This document shows, piece after piece, positions 16,638 through 25,675 of a stretch of DNA of 37,837 bases. A program made the position numbers and the translations under genes. Source of the DNA: Gammaproteobacteria bacterium (GTDB lineage: Bacteria; Pseudomonadota; Gammaproteobacteria; Pseudomonadales; Pseudohongiellaceae); assembly GCA_017853205.1 (NCBI GenBank), contig JAFMKB010000023.1, positions 1 to 37,837 of the forward strand. Direction: 5' to 3'. The notes below the pieces were generated by a model. It saw only the letters and a program-made list of their open reading frames with translations. It made no database searches and was not told the origin of the DNA. Position 1 is the first letter of the stretch. Each line of letters opens with the position of its first letter.

Positions 16638-18170
16638 TTATTTTAAGAGTCGACGTAGGATTTTTCCCGAGGCAGATTTCGGGATCTCATCTATAAATTC
16701 AAGTAGACGAATCTGCTTGTAAGTCGCAACTTTCTCGGCAACAAACTGCTTGATTTCGTCCTCACTAGCCTCTTGCCCGGCCTTTAGCGTCACGAAGGCT
16801 TTAGGAAGCTCACCCGCTTCGTCATCTGGTACACCGATTACCGCGGCATCGGCGATCGCCGGGTGAGTGACCAACAGCGCCTCGAGTTCGGCCGGTGGGA
16901 CTTGGAAGCCTTTAAACTTGATCAGCTCTTTGAGGCGGTCAACAATCGTGAAGTGACCGTCTTCGTCAATATGACCGATATCTCCTGTGTGGAGCCAGCC
17001 GTCTTCATCGATCGTGTTTTTAGTTGCTTGTTCGTTGTTGAGGTAGCCTGGCATCACTTGTGGGCCGCGAACCCAAATTTCACCGTCTTCACCGATGCCC
17101 AGGTCTTTGCCTGATTCGGGGTCGACAATGCGGCATTCCGTTGATGGAATGAGCACGCCTATTGTGCCCGGTTTAAACATGCCGGTGGGGGTTGTGTGGC
17201 TAACGGGTGACAGTTCAGTCATGCCGTAACCTTGAACGACTTCGCAGCCTAGTCTGGCGGATGCTTCTTGGGCGAGTTCTGCACCCAGAGGCGCAGCGCC
17301 ACTAAACACGCATTCCAAAGAAGAAAGGTCGTAATTCGCCACGATAGGATGCTTAGCCAAGGCCAGCACTATGGGGGGTGCGACGAAAGCGCGTTTGATT
17401 TTGTGGTCTTGCGCTAATTGAAGAAACTGCTCGAGGTCGAAGCGCGCCATGGTGACGACTTTACCGCCCTGAGCAAGCGCGTTATTCATAAGCACCTGCA
17501 TGCCGTAAATATGGAAAAAGGGCAGGAAGGATAGAATCGTTTCGCCCTCGTCGACTGCCAGCACTTCGGTGGACTGGACGAGGTTAGCCACGAGATTGTG
17601 ATGGGTTAGCATCACGCCCTTTGACAGGCCCGTTGTGCCGGAGGAGTAGGGCAGTGCGACAACGTCACTAGAGGCCACTTCCACCTGGTCCTGTAAAGGC
17701 TCGCCCATTAGCGCTGTGAGCGGATCTGCGTCACTCGGATCGATGGTGAAGATCTGCTCAACCTTCGTGCCTTCTACAGCTTCCTTCGCAATAGGCAAAA
17801 ACATCGAGATCGTGACGAGTAAGGTCGCACCAGAGTCATTGAGCTGATGTTGCACCTCGTGAGCCGTATAGGTGGGGTTGATTGTGGTAACTGTGCCTCC
17901 CGACCATGCAGTACCGTGAAAGGCGACGGCGTACTCTGGGATATTCGGCGCCATAATGGCTAAAACATCGCCCTTGCCGAAACCTCGGGCTTTGAGGCCG
18001 CCGGCAAGCGCTTTTACCGCATGAGCAAATTCGGCATAGGTCAGAGTCCTGCCCGACGCCCCGTCAACGAGTGCAGGCTTGTCGGCGAGTCGCTCGGCGT
18101 GACGCAGCACGAATGGCGTCAGAAGGGTGTCAGGAATCGAAACGTCTGGAAATTGGCTTTTATAGATCAT
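16638..18170 (-). CDS. 4-coumarate-CoA-ligase-like acyl-CoA synthetase
   Basis: This 510-residue enzyme of the adenylate-forming family activates a carboxylic acid with ATP and joins it to CoA. It has the P-loop-like YSSGTTGLSKGVMLTH (175-190), GYGMTELSPVSHTT, GWLHTGDIGHIDEDG, VDRLKELIKFKGFQV and the C-terminal catalytic lysine motif PKSASGKILRR. The spacing and wording are closer to plant 4-coumarate:CoA ligases and their bacterial relatives than to long-chain FadD. The substrate may be an aromatic or medium-chain acid. No signal or membrane anchor is seen. A good terminator follows. Substrate assignment is inference; the reaction type is secure. Confidence 0.92.
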   Translation of the reverse strand: MIYKSQFPDVSIPDTLLTPFVLRHAERLADKPALVDGASGRTLTYAEFAHAVKALAGGLKARGFGKGDVLAIMAPNIPEYAVAFHGTAWSGGTVTTINPTYTAHEVQHQLNDSGATLLVTISMFLPIAKEAVEGTKVEQIFTIDPSDADPLTALMGEPLQDQVEVASSDVVALPYSSGTTGLSKGVMLTHHNLVANLVQSTEVLAVDEGETILSFLPFFHIYGMQVLMNNALAQGGKVVTMARFDLEQFLQLAQDHKIKRAFVAPPIVLALAKHPIVANYDLSSLECVFSGAAPLGAELAQEASARLGCEVVQGYGMTELSPVSHTTPTGMFKPGTIGVLIPSTECRIVDPESGKDLGIGEDGEIWVRGPQVMPGYLNNEQATKNTIDEDGWLHTGDIGHIDEDGHFTIVDRLKELIKFKGFQVPPAELEALLVTHPAIADAAVIGVPDDEAGELPKAFVTLKAGQEASEDEIKQFVAEKVATYKQIRLLEFIDEIPKSASGKILRRLLK

Positions 18171-18212
18171 GAGTAGGCTCTTTTGGATTAATCGTAGTTG
18201 TATGTTTGCAAT

Positions 18213-18223
18213 TAGGTTACCTA
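18213..18223. promoter_or_regulatory. Palindrome TAGGT-T-ACCTA upstream of the ligase gene
   Basis: A perfect 5-1-5 inverted repeat lies 43 bases before the minus-strand ligase start, in the divergent gap shared with the PQQ-type dehydrogenase gene. It could be an operator; no regulator gene is nearby. Confidence 0.25.
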
Positions 18224-18412
18224 TCGAAAAATGCCAGAAAAAAGCGCGTCTGTCACATATTTAGGTGCACTAGTTCTCTTGTCATGAATCGTTATGGCTG
18301 TGGCGTTATTGGTAAGAGCGAAACTGCTCTTTCTATTGCTTAAACCCCTTTCCCTCTCCTTCTATTCTTTGTATTGTCTGACTCCTAATTTGCAACCCTA
18401 GGAATAAAGACT

Positions 18413-20077
18413 ATGCGCATTAATCGCCGACATCAGAGCTTCCTCTACAACACCCTATCTTCATTGGTTTTTTTGACGTTAGGCCTGAATAGCACCCAGG
18501 CGCAAGAGTCTGAATTAGTGGATCCTTCTGACTGGGTTGCGGCGACAATGTGCCAACCGGATAAGCGTTCAGTAGACCTCTCTCAGGCGCCCTCGTTTAC
18601 GTTTACTGGCGCCGATGGCAACAACCCCCGCCATCTCGAGGCCGCTCAGGCGGGCCTGGTCACTGCCGATTTCGCTGACATGGAGCTCGCCTGGTCTATC
18701 GCGTTTCCTGAAACCTCGAGTATGCGCGCGGCGCCGGTAATAGTCGGCTCTACGTTGTTTTATTCTGCGACTGACGCCGGGCGTGTGTTCGCACTAGACG
18801 CCGAAAGCGGCTGCGCTAAATGGGTTTATGAAGCGGGCACTCGTTTGCGCTCGTCGCTAGCTTATGACCGTCAGGGCAGGTCTGCGACTTTGGTTTTTGG
18901 CGATCAAGACGGCTCTGTTCATTCGCTCAACGCTGAAACGGGCGAAGCAAATTGGGTTGTCAGTGGTCAGGCTACGGACAATCAAGCAATGATCACTGGA
19001 ACGCCGGTGATCGTTGGCGAGAAGGTCATTGTGCCTCTCTCAGGCTCGGGAGTGATTACCGGCGGCAACCCCAATTACGAGTGCTGCGAGAACCACGGTG
19101 CGGTGACTGCGCTAAGCATGGCAAATGGAGAAAAGCTCTGGGAATACCATACGATGCCAAGTGCTGAGTACAACGGCATGGTTAGCGCCACTGGTGTGAA
19201 GCAGCGCGGCCCCTCGGGTGCGCCCATTTGGACAACGCCAACCATCGATGCCAAGCGGGGGCAGGTCATCGTGACTACGGGCGAAAACACTTCACACCCC
19301 ACCACAGGAACGAGCGACGCGATCATAGCCTTGGACCTTGAGACCGGCGAAGAGAAATGGGTTTTCCAAGCGCTGGAGAACGATATGTGGAATTTTGCAT
19401 GCAGTGCTAACGGCCCGAACTGCATCATTCTTGCAGATACCAACTCTGTGGATTTCGATTTCGGTGGCCCTGCGATTCTTGTCGAATCTGATGGTCGTGA
19501 ACTGTTGGTGGCCGGGCAAAAATCTGGAGATCTCTGGGCGTTAGACCCAGAAACTGGTGCTGTTGTCTGGAATCAGCGTGTAGGTGAAGGGACAGCGCTT
19601 GGCGGGAATCACTGGGGCATCGCGACCGACTTCGAGCGCGCGTTTATGACGATTAACGACCCAGGGAACATCCTCGAAAACGGCCAAGCCGGATTGTACA
19701 GTTTCTTCCTCGGCTCTGGGGAACCAAGCTGGTCTTATAAAGTTAGCCCCGAGTGCAACGATCAGCGCAGCGGGCGGCTGCGTCGCTGCGAGTCACTCTT
19801 TGGCTTCTCGGCAACGCCGCTGTCGGTAGACGGCGCGGTAATCACTGCAGGGCTTGACGGTCGTCTTTTTGTTTTCGATTCGCAAACCGGAGAGGTGATT
19901 TTTAAATACGACACAGTACAAGACTATGACACCGTCAACGGTGTCGAGGGCTACGGGGGCTCAATCGATAGCCACTCAATCGCAGCCGGCTCGGGAATGG
20001 TTTTCGTTGGCTCGGGATATGGTTCGTTTAGGCAAGTAGCGGGCAATGTTCTCTTAGCATTTAGGCCAAAAAAATAA
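18413..20077 (+). CDS. Exported PQQ-type beta-propeller dehydrogenase, polyvinyl-alcohol-dehydrogenase-like
   Basis: This 554-residue protein has a signal peptide ending near NSTQAQES, so it is periplasmic. The mature part is an eight-bladed propeller with repeated tryptophan-docking units such as GRVFALDAESGCAKWVYEAG, DGSVHSLNAETGEANW, AIIALDLETGEEKWVFQ and GDLWALDPETGAVVWNQ. Neighbouring cysteines in YECCENHG (224-225) fit the vicinal disulfide under PQQ in quinoprotein alcohol dehydrogenases, and GGNHWGIATD is also family-like. No CxxCH haem site is present, so unlike polyvinyl alcohol dehydrogenase it lacks a built-in cytochrome and would need a separate electron acceptor. AGGA lies about 9 bases before the ATG. 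The substrate is unknown. Confidence 0.85.
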   Translation: MRINRRHQSFLYNTLSSLVFLTLGLNSTQAQESELVDPSDWVAATMCQPDKRSVDLSQAPSFTFTGADGNNPRHLEAAQAGLVTADFADMELAWSIAFPETSSMRAAPVIVGSTLFYSATDAGRVFALDAESGCAKWVYEAGTRLRSSLAYDRQGRSATLVFGDQDGSVHSLNAETGEANWVVSGQATDNQAMITGTPVIVGEKVIVPLSGSGVITGGNPNYECCENHGAVTALSMANGEKLWEYHTMPSAEYNGMVSATGVKQRGPSGAPIWTTPTIDAKRGQVIVTTGENTSHPTTGTSDAIIALDLETGEEKWVFQALENDMWNFACSANGPNCIILADTNSVDFDFGGPAILVESDGRELLVAGQKSGDLWALDPETGAVVWNQRVGEGTALGGNHWGIATDFERAFMTINDPGNILENGQAGLYSFFLGSGEPSWSYKVSPECNDQRSGRLRRCESLFGFSATPLSVDGAVITAGLDGRLFVFDSQTGEVIFKYDTVQDYDTVNGVEGYGGSIDSHSIAAGSGMVFVGSGYGSFRQVAGNVLLAFRPKK

Positions 20078-20136
20078 CGTCGCGATCCGAGCGAGACGGC
20101 AACAGAAACCTACGGCTGTTCGAATCAAGATTCAAT

Positions 20137-20143
20137 AGGAGGG
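20137..20143 (+). promoter_or_regulatory. Ribosome binding site for the GTG-started transporter
   Basis: AGGAGGG ends 7 bases before the GTG at 20151. This near-perfect site fixes the GTG start of the symporter-family gene. Confidence 0.85.
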
Positions 20144-20150
20144 CCGAGGC

Positions 20151-21074
20151 GTGCTTGATGCACTGCAGATAAATTTTAATCCCGATTCTTTTCTGCTTTT
20201 GAATCTCTTGTTGGCGCTGATGATGTTCGGCGCCTCACTCTCTGTGCGTTGGTCGGATTTCACGGTGATAAGTCGATCGCCTAAGGCGGTGATAATCGGA
20301 CTACTCTGTCAGTTTGTTCTGCTCCCTTTGCTGACCTACGGTCTTACGAGAGTGCTCGACGTGGATGCCTCGGTCGCGCTTGGCCTGATTTTAGTAGCAT
20401 CCTGCCCCGGTGGCAGCTTTTCTAACATCATGACTTGGCTCTCCCGAGGTGATCTGCCTACGTCTGTTTCGATGACAGGGATATCTACTTTCGCGTCATT
20501 GTTTCTTACCCCGCTAAACTTTGCGTTCTACGCTGGACTTAATCCCGAAACGAGCAACTTGCTTGCGCGTATTTCAATTGCGCCAAGTGAAATTATGCAG
20601 CTGATCTTAATAGTGCTAGTGGTGCCTTTAGTACTTGGGATCTTGACCGGTCAGCGGTACCCTGCCTTCGTGAGCAAAGCGGACAAGCCATTTCGTTGGC
20701 TATCGATGCTTCTTTTTCTCACGTTTGTGCTCATAGCCTTCAGCGCTAACGGCACACTTTTCCTTGAGTACGCGCAATACTTCGTTGTTCTTGTCGTTTT
20801 ACACAATGCGCTTGCGCTGCTGATTGGTTATGTGTGTGCGCGAGTAGCGAGGCTTGAAGATGACAAGGTAAAAGCAGTCACCTTAGAAGTTGGTATACAG
20901 AACTCAGGTCTTGGACTCATCGTCGTCTTTAACTTTTTTCCCGAACTCGGTGGGGCGATGATCATCACCGCATTTTGGGGAGTGTGGCATTTAGTGAGCG
21001 GCCTGGCCCTGTCCACGGCGTGGGCCCGAGGTGCTGGTCAAACTCCTCGCCAAGCCACAGAAGCGGGACGCTAA
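20151..21074 (+). CDS. Bile acid:sodium symporter (BASS) family transporter
   Basis: This 307-residue inner-membrane protein has about nine to ten helices. It carries the BASS marks SCPGGSFSNIMTWLSRGD (near residue 86), with the helix-breaking Pro-Gly, and EVGIQNSGLG in the second half, with Glu and Gln placed for sodium binding. Bacterial members import organic anions such as 2-oxo acids, pantoate or steroid acids. The GTG start is fixed by a strong ribosome site. It follows the PQQ-type dehydrogenase by 74 bases on the same strand, so it may import the acid made by periplasmic oxidation of an alcohol; this link is inference. It converges on and overlaps by 4 bases the acyltransferase gene. 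Confidence 0.9.
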   Translation: MLDALQINFNPDSFLLLNLLLALMMFGASLSVRWSDFTVISRSPKAVIIGLLCQFVLLPLLTYGLTRVLDVDASVALGLILVASCPGGSFSNIMTWLSRGDLPTSVSMTGISTFASLFLTPLNFAFYAGLNPETSNLLARISIAPSEIMQLILIVLVVPLVLGILTGQRYPAFVSKADKPFRWLSMLLFLTFVLIAFSANGTLFLEYAQYFVVLVVLHNALALLIGYVCARVARLEDDKVKAVTLEVGIQNSGLGLIVVFNFFPELGGAMIITAFWGVWHLVSGLALSTAWARGAGQTPRQATEAGR

Positions 21075-21868
21075 CTACTGGAGATCTTCGCAGCAAGTTC
21101 TTCGAAACGCGCTTGTAGCCAAGCCGTTTGCTGTTGAGGGGTGCCTTCAGGCAATTGCTCTGGATAGACGACGTCTAACACATGCATATGCAATTTGAGC
21201 GAACGGCCAAAGCGATAGGCCCATACCTGCATTAGTGCTCGAACTACACCGTGAAATTTTTGTCCAATCTGCCGCATAACCGAATGGTTAATATCTATGT
21301 AGATTAGAACAATGGGCGCCTGTGAGGCGTGACTAAAGCGCACTACGCCCGGCTTCCATGGTAGGTCTTGAGCGGGCCTCCATAGCGGTCGCGACACGCC
21401 TACTCGGCCAGCGGGCGTGACAACCAAGCTGCCACCGGCGGTGAGAAACTTCGCCACTTCTTTCACCACTTCTTTGCTAGCCTGACCGCGACGATTAGCG
21501 TCGACTTTTAACAGCAGAAACCAATCGGCAATAGGTTCAAATACCGACAGGAAATGTCGCCCAATCGCGCGGCTATCGTGACCATATTTGCATCCAAGCC
21601 ACATCGCGCCCAAGCCATCGAATAGTCCATGGGGATGATTGCTGGCAAAAAGGCAGCCCCGATTGCGAGGAATGCTATCTACGCCAGTCACCTGAATATC
21701 GAAATTGTTGCGAGCAAACAGGCGTTCCAGTAATTCCCGCTTGCTTGGCTTATCGGTAGATAAGTCATTGAGCATGCGATGGGCCCACTTAACTCCGAGA
21801 AGTTTGAAGAGTGTAGATCTAAGAGGCGCGGGCCAATTATTGAGGATCATCGTTAGCCTTACCGTCAT
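21071..21868 (-). CDS. PlsC-like lysophospholipid acyltransferase
   Basis: This 265-residue protein resembles 1-acyl-glycerol-3-phosphate acyltransferases. The catalytic block reads SNHPHGLFDGLGAMW, in which His78 and Asp84 are five residues apart rather than the common four; this variant is seen in other NHP-type members. The acceptor-binding motif usually written FPEGTRS is TPAGRVGVSRPLW here. An upstream hydrophobic N-terminus could lie along the membrane. The ATG at 21868 is given, but an in-frame ATG at 21850 has a better site (AAGG, 8 bases away) and may be the real start. It converges with the transporter gene, overlapping by 4 bases. The exact acyl acceptor is unknown. Confidence 0.82.
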   Translation of the reverse strand: MTVRLTMILNNWPAPLRSTLFKLLGVKWAHRMLNDLSTDKPSKRELLERLFARNNFDIQVTGVDSIPRNRGCLFASNHPHGLFDGLGAMWLGCKYGHDSRAIGRHFLSVFEPIADWFLLLKVDANRRGQASKEVVKEVAKFLTAGGSLVVTPAGRVGVSRPLWRPAQDLPWKPGVVRFSHASQAPIVLIYIDINHSVMRQIGQKFHGVVRALMQVWAYRFGRSLKLHMHVLDVVYPEQLPEGTPQQQTAWLQARFEELAAKISSS

Positions 21869-22040
21869 GCGCGAGAAAAAAGCCTATCCGCGGCTGACGC
21901 GGAAGGTGTTTCGGCCACTACAATACCAATGGTTGCATGGGATATGCTAGATTGGAAATAATTAATCCAAGAACAGATTTGCTTGGCATGCGGTTGTGTG
22001 TAGTGATACTAACGTTTTAGCAACCAGGAATCGCGAAACT

Positions 22041-22652
22041 ATGAAGCTTTATAACTCTATGGGACCCAATCCGCACATCGTGCGTATGTTTGCGGCAGAA
22101 CTCGGGACAGAATTGCAGCTCATCAACATCGATCTGCTCGCCGGGGAGAACCGAGAGCCTGCCTTTCTTGCCCGCAATCCAGCAGGACAATTGCCAGCGT
22201 TAGAACTTGAAAGCGGAGAGATTCTTGCCGAGGTCACAGCAATCTGTGAGTACCTAGATGAACTCAGCGCGACCACTCTTTTTGGTGACTCACCTATCGA
22301 GCGCGCGCAAACTCGCATGTGGGCAAGACGACTCGATTTGTCGATTTGTGAGCCAATGTTGAATGGCTTTCGCTACTCTGAAGGCTTATCAATTTTTCAA
22401 GACCGCATGATTACAATTCCAGAGGCAGCCGAAGGATTGAAGCGTGTCGCTCAAGATAGGCTTTTATGGCTTGACCAGCAGATGGCTGATGGTCGCCGAT
22501 TCATCGTTGGCGAGAGGCTAACGTTCGCCGATGTCTTTCTTTATTGCATACTTAAGTTTGGCAGTAGTGTCGGTCAGCCTATGTCTCCCGATTATATGCA
22601 TATCGCGGAGTGGTATCAGCGGATGGCGGCGAGACCTAGTGCTGGCGCTTAA
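22041..22652 (+). CDS. Glutathione S-transferase family protein
   Basis: This 203-residue cytoplasmic protein has a thioredoxin-like N-terminal domain with the glutathione-site pattern NPAGQLPALEL (46-56) followed by ILAEVTAICEYLDE (61-74), then an all-helical C-terminal domain with GERLTFADVFLYC, the usual N-capping box. The N-terminal active-site loop reads SMGPNPHIVR instead of the more common SPxxxKVR. The ATG at 22041 starts directly at the beta strand MKLYNS and has AGGA upstream; the longer frame from 21996 would add 15 unsupported residues. It is not clearly a maleylacetoacetate isomerase. It leads into the aminotransferase gene after about 55 bases. Substrate unknown. Confidence 0.88.
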   Translation: MKLYNSMGPNPHIVRMFAAELGTELQLINIDLLAGENREPAFLARNPAGQLPALELESGEILAEVTAICEYLDELSATTLFGDSPIERAQTRMWARRLDLSICEPMLNGFRYSEGLSIFQDRMITIPEAAEGLKRVAQDRLLWLDQQMADGRRFIVGERLTFADVFLYCILKFGSSVGQPMSPDYMHIAEWYQRMAARPSAGA

Positions 22653-22706
22653 TATTTCCTGATCTCAATATTCGGCATTAAAAGCCGCTAGGTGGTTACG
22701 AGACCT

Positions 22707-24056
22707 ATGAGCGCAATTATTTATCCAACGACTAACCTTAATCAGATCGAGCAGCTGAGAATCTGCCGAGGCGATGGTATTTATGTGTATGATGAAGAGG
22801 GTAACAGATACCTCGAGGGACTCTCTGGACTTTGGTGCGCGTCTCTAGGTTATGGCAACGAAGAACTTATCGACGCGATAAACCAGCAGCTCAAAACTCT
22901 CCCTTATAGCCAGTTATTCGGAGGCCGAACTCATCAACGCGCAATAGACCTCGCCGATGAGTTGGCATCGATGGTTCCGGTAGACGATGCGCGTATTTTT
23001 TTCGCAAATTCAGGAAGTGAAGCTAACGACTCGCACGTGAAAATGCTGCGTTATTATTTTAACGTCATTGGGAAGCCGCAGAAGAAAAAAATTATTGCGT
23101 TTGAGAAGTCTTATCACGGCGTTACTGTCGCCGCCGCTGCGTTAACTGGCCTTCCTGCGATGCATACGCATTTTGATCTTCCTACCGAGGCTCTGGGTAT
23201 AATCCGTACAGCTACGCCTCATTATTATCATGGACAGATGAATGGCGAATCTGAGTCAGAATTCGTAACGAGGTTGGTTGACGATGTCGAAGCCCTGATT
23301 TTGCGAGAAGGTGAGGAGACTATAGCCGCTTTCATAGCTGAACCCGTCGGTGGTGCAGCAGGCGTGATGGTGCCTCCAGGCGGTTACTTTCCTGCGCTAA
23401 AAAAAGTTTTAGAGAAGTACAATATCTTATTTTGGGCTGACGAAGTGATATGTGGATTTGGGCGGACAGGTAACGACTTTGGTTGCACAACCATGGAGGT
23501 CAAGCCAGATCTGATGAGCCTCGCCAAGCAGCTGTCATCAGCGTATATACCAATTAGTGCGAGCATAATTCCCGGGTTTATGCACGAGGCAATGCGTGAC
23601 CCGAGCGAGCAGATAGGGATTTTTGGGCACGGTTACACTTACACAGGGCATCCTGTTGCCTGTGCGGCGGCGCTGAAGACACTCGAGATTTATAAGAGAG
23701 ATAGACTGTTTGAGAATGCTGCCGTCGTAGGGGCTTATATGCAGACCAGACTGAGAGAATTCAGTGAACACCCGTTGGTCGGCGAGGTGCGCGGCACTGG
23801 CCTAATCGCAGCAGTCGAGCTCATGAAAGACAAACGCATGCGCACAAGTTTTAGTGACGGAAGAGTAGGTGCGATGGCTAAACAGTTCTGCCAAGAGCAA
23901 GGGCTTTTGATTCGAGCGGTCGCAGGCAATAGTCTCGCTTTCTGTCCGCCGCTTATCATCAGCAATGCACAGGTGGATGAGATGGTCTCAATGTTCGGTG
24001 CAGCGTTGGAGAAGACACTCGATTTCGCGACACGCGAAAAGCTGTTTTCGCGTTAG
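22707..24056 (+). CDS. Omega-aminotransferase, SpuC-like (class III)
   Basis: This PLP enzyme transfers amino groups from terminal amines or omega-amino acids, probably to pyruvate. It has 449 residues. It follows Pseudomonas SpuC-type putrescine/omega-amino acid transaminases closely: GIYVYDEEGNRYLEGLSGLW (24-43), FFANSGSEANDSHVKM, IAFEKSYHGVTVA, ADEVICGFGRTG with Asp245, LAKQLSSAYIP with the PLP lysine at 274, GYTYTGHPVA, and HPLVGEVRGTGLIAAVELM. The ATG at 22707 is preferred, with AGGTGG 11 bases before it; a GTG at 22692 is also in frame. It lies 6 bases from the convergent stop of the symporter gene. Amine substrate is inferred from family and context. Confidence 0.92.
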   Translation: MSAIIYPTTNLNQIEQLRICRGDGIYVYDEEGNRYLEGLSGLWCASLGYGNEELIDAINQQLKTLPYSQLFGGRTHQRAIDLADELASMVPVDDARIFFANSGSEANDSHVKMLRYYFNVIGKPQKKKIIAFEKSYHGVTVAAAALTGLPAMHTHFDLPTEALGIIRTATPHYYHGQMNGESESEFVTRLVDDVEALILREGEETIAAFIAEPVGGAAGVMVPPGGYFPALKKVLEKYNILFWADEVICGFGRTGNDFGCTTMEVKPDLMSLAKQLSSAYIPISASIIPGFMHEAMRDPSEQIGIFGHGYTYTGHPVACAAALKTLEIYKRDRLFENAAVVGAYMQTRLREFSEHPLVGEVRGTGLIAAVELMKDKRMRTSFSDGRVGAMAKQFCQEQGLLIRAVAGNSLAFCPPLIISNAQVDEMVSMFGAALEKTLDFATREKLFSR

Positions 24057-24062
24057 TTGTTG

Positions 24063-25517
24063 TTAATCTGAGTAAAATAGCGTCCTATTTTCATCAGGGC
24101 TGTGCTCGGTAAGCAGTGACACGACAACCATTACCGGAAGGCCTACGAGCCAGCCCATGTAGGATGAAGCTAGGTCAAATGGCTCTCCAGTTAACGACCA
24201 AATTACTGCGGAACCTCCTCCGCAAAGCATACTCCAGTATGCCCCCTTCGCCGTAGTCCGTGGCCAAAACAACAGCCCAAGCATCGGGAAAAATAGCCCT
24301 GCCGCACCGAACGTGTATGCGTAAAGAATTAGTTCCAATACGTTAGGCACTCGATAAGCTAGCCCGATCGCAAGTACGCCTAATACGACAACTGCAATGC
24401 GCGCGACTCGAACAAGTTCAACGTCACTTGCCCCTGGTTTGAGTCTTTTTCGATAGATATCGTTAACAAAAATTACAACCGGACCCATTAGCATCGAATC
24501 GGCAGAGGACATTACTGCTGCAACATACGCTGCGATTACGATACCTGCAATTCCTGCTGGCAATAACTCCAAAATGATCATTGGCGTTGCCATCTCGGGA
24601 TCTGTAATTTCTGGCAATAACATCCGTGCAATCATGCCGATTAACGTACTGCCAATCGCAAAAAGCGGCCACTCGATAGGCACGCCCGTGAGTAGAAAGC
24701 TTCGGCGTGCCGTTTTTTCGTCGCGAGCTGCGATGATACGCTGCATTCCAGCTATTGAAATAAACCAAACAGGAAATACGGCAAAGAACCACTCAGCGAT
24801 CGTTCCCCAGCCTGCGGCACCCCACTCGACCATGGAGGCAGTCTCGGGATTGGACTCAAAGTGCCTGACGATACCCTCCCAGCCTCCCACTTCAACGAGA
24901 CCTATCGGCACTGCGATAAATACGATCCCTATCATGAGGATCACCATCTGAAACACATCGGTGAATATGACGGCTTTGAGCCCGCCCATCGCGGTGTAGG
25001 CCAGCACTACCGCACCAGATGCGATGACGGCGAGGGTTAGGTCGACATCCATGGTGACCTGCACAAGTTTTGCGCCGGCGATAATCTGACCGCCGACAAA
25101 TGTAAACCATGCAAGACCGATCACAATCGCAGCGATGGTTCCTGTGCGCCGATCGAAGCGTGCCTCAAACAAATCCCCAGTTGTCAAACCTTTTACGGCA
25201 TCTGCCCAGCGTTTAACTTTTGGAACCATGAAGAAAGAAACGATGATGATGCTTAAACCTGAGATCGCGATAAACCATGAGCCGGCTATCCCGAGTGTAA
25301 AGCCAAGCCCGCCCATCGCGATGCTAAAGCCTCCTCCTATATCTGTTGCGGCAGTGGAAGCTGTCGTCTGCACAAGGTTCATGTTGCGATCGGCGGCCAA
25401 AAACGATTCGCTGTCACCGCCTTCTTTTTCTGAACGCGCGACTCTGAGGCCGATTCCAATTAAGACAATGAAATAAATTCCCATCGCGAGTAGATCTAAG
25501 CCATGCAATGCTGTCAT
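24063..25517 (-). CDS. Sodium:solute symporter family permease
   Basis: This 484-residue inner-membrane protein has about 13 helices in the SSS (PutP/PanF) pattern. The N-terminus (GLDLLAMGIYFIVLIGIGL) forms the first helix, FLAADRNMNLVQTTASTAATDIGGG is the typical loop with sodium-site Ser and Thr, and TGDLFEARFDRRTG, GGLKAVIFTDVFQM and SSADSMLMGP (helix 9) are further marks. Members import proline, pantothenate, amino acids or amines with sodium. Its flanks are two class III aminotransferase genes, and it is divergent from the second across 158 bases, so it may bring in their substrate. The specificity cannot be read from the sequence. Confidence 0.93.
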   Translation of the reverse strand: MTALHGLDLLAMGIYFIVLIGIGLRVARSEKEGGDSESFLAADRNMNLVQTTASTAATDIGGGFSIAMGGLGFTLGIAGSWFIAISGLSIIIVSFFMVPKVKRWADAVKGLTTGDLFEARFDRRTGTIAAIVIGLAWFTFVGGQIIAGAKLVQVTMDVDLTLAVIASGAVVLAYTAMGGLKAVIFTDVFQMVILMIGIVFIAVPIGLVEVGGWEGIVRHFESNPETASMVEWGAAGWGTIAEWFFAVFPVWFISIAGMQRIIAARDEKTARRSFLLTGVPIEWPLFAIGSTLIGMIARMLLPEITDPEMATPMIILELLPAGIAGIVIAAYVAAVMSSADSMLMGPVVIFVNDIYRKRLKPGASDVELVRVARIAVVVLGVLAIGLAYRVPNVLELILYAYTFGAAGLFFPMLGLLFWPRTTAKGAYWSMLCGGGSAVIWSLTGEPFDLASSYMGWLVGLPVMVVVSLLTEHSPDENRTLFYSD

Positions 25518-25616
25518 AGTTTTCTTCTTTTCAGCTGGCGGATGTTTCTCATCAATTCACTGCCGACAACTCTTCAAGGAGAGCAGGCGATTCGCTGCAA
25601 AGGGGCTGTATCAGAA

Positions 25617-25646
25617 TTGTTATTGAGTTAGCCTCTTATCTATGCT
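25617..25646 (+). promoter_or_regulatory. Candidate sigma70-type promoter of the aminotransferase-deacetylase pair
   Basis: TTGTTA at 25617-25622 and TATGCT at 25641-25646 are separated by 18 bases and lie 30 bases before the ATG at 25676. The spacing and match are reasonable, but the call is by eye only. Confidence 0.35.
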
Positions 25647-25675
25647 CGACCAAGTCTAACAAGAAGGGGATGTAA

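Noticed and set aside
18413..20077. Quinohaemoprotein with a cytochrome c domain
   Set aside because: There is no CxxCH motif anywhere in the protein.
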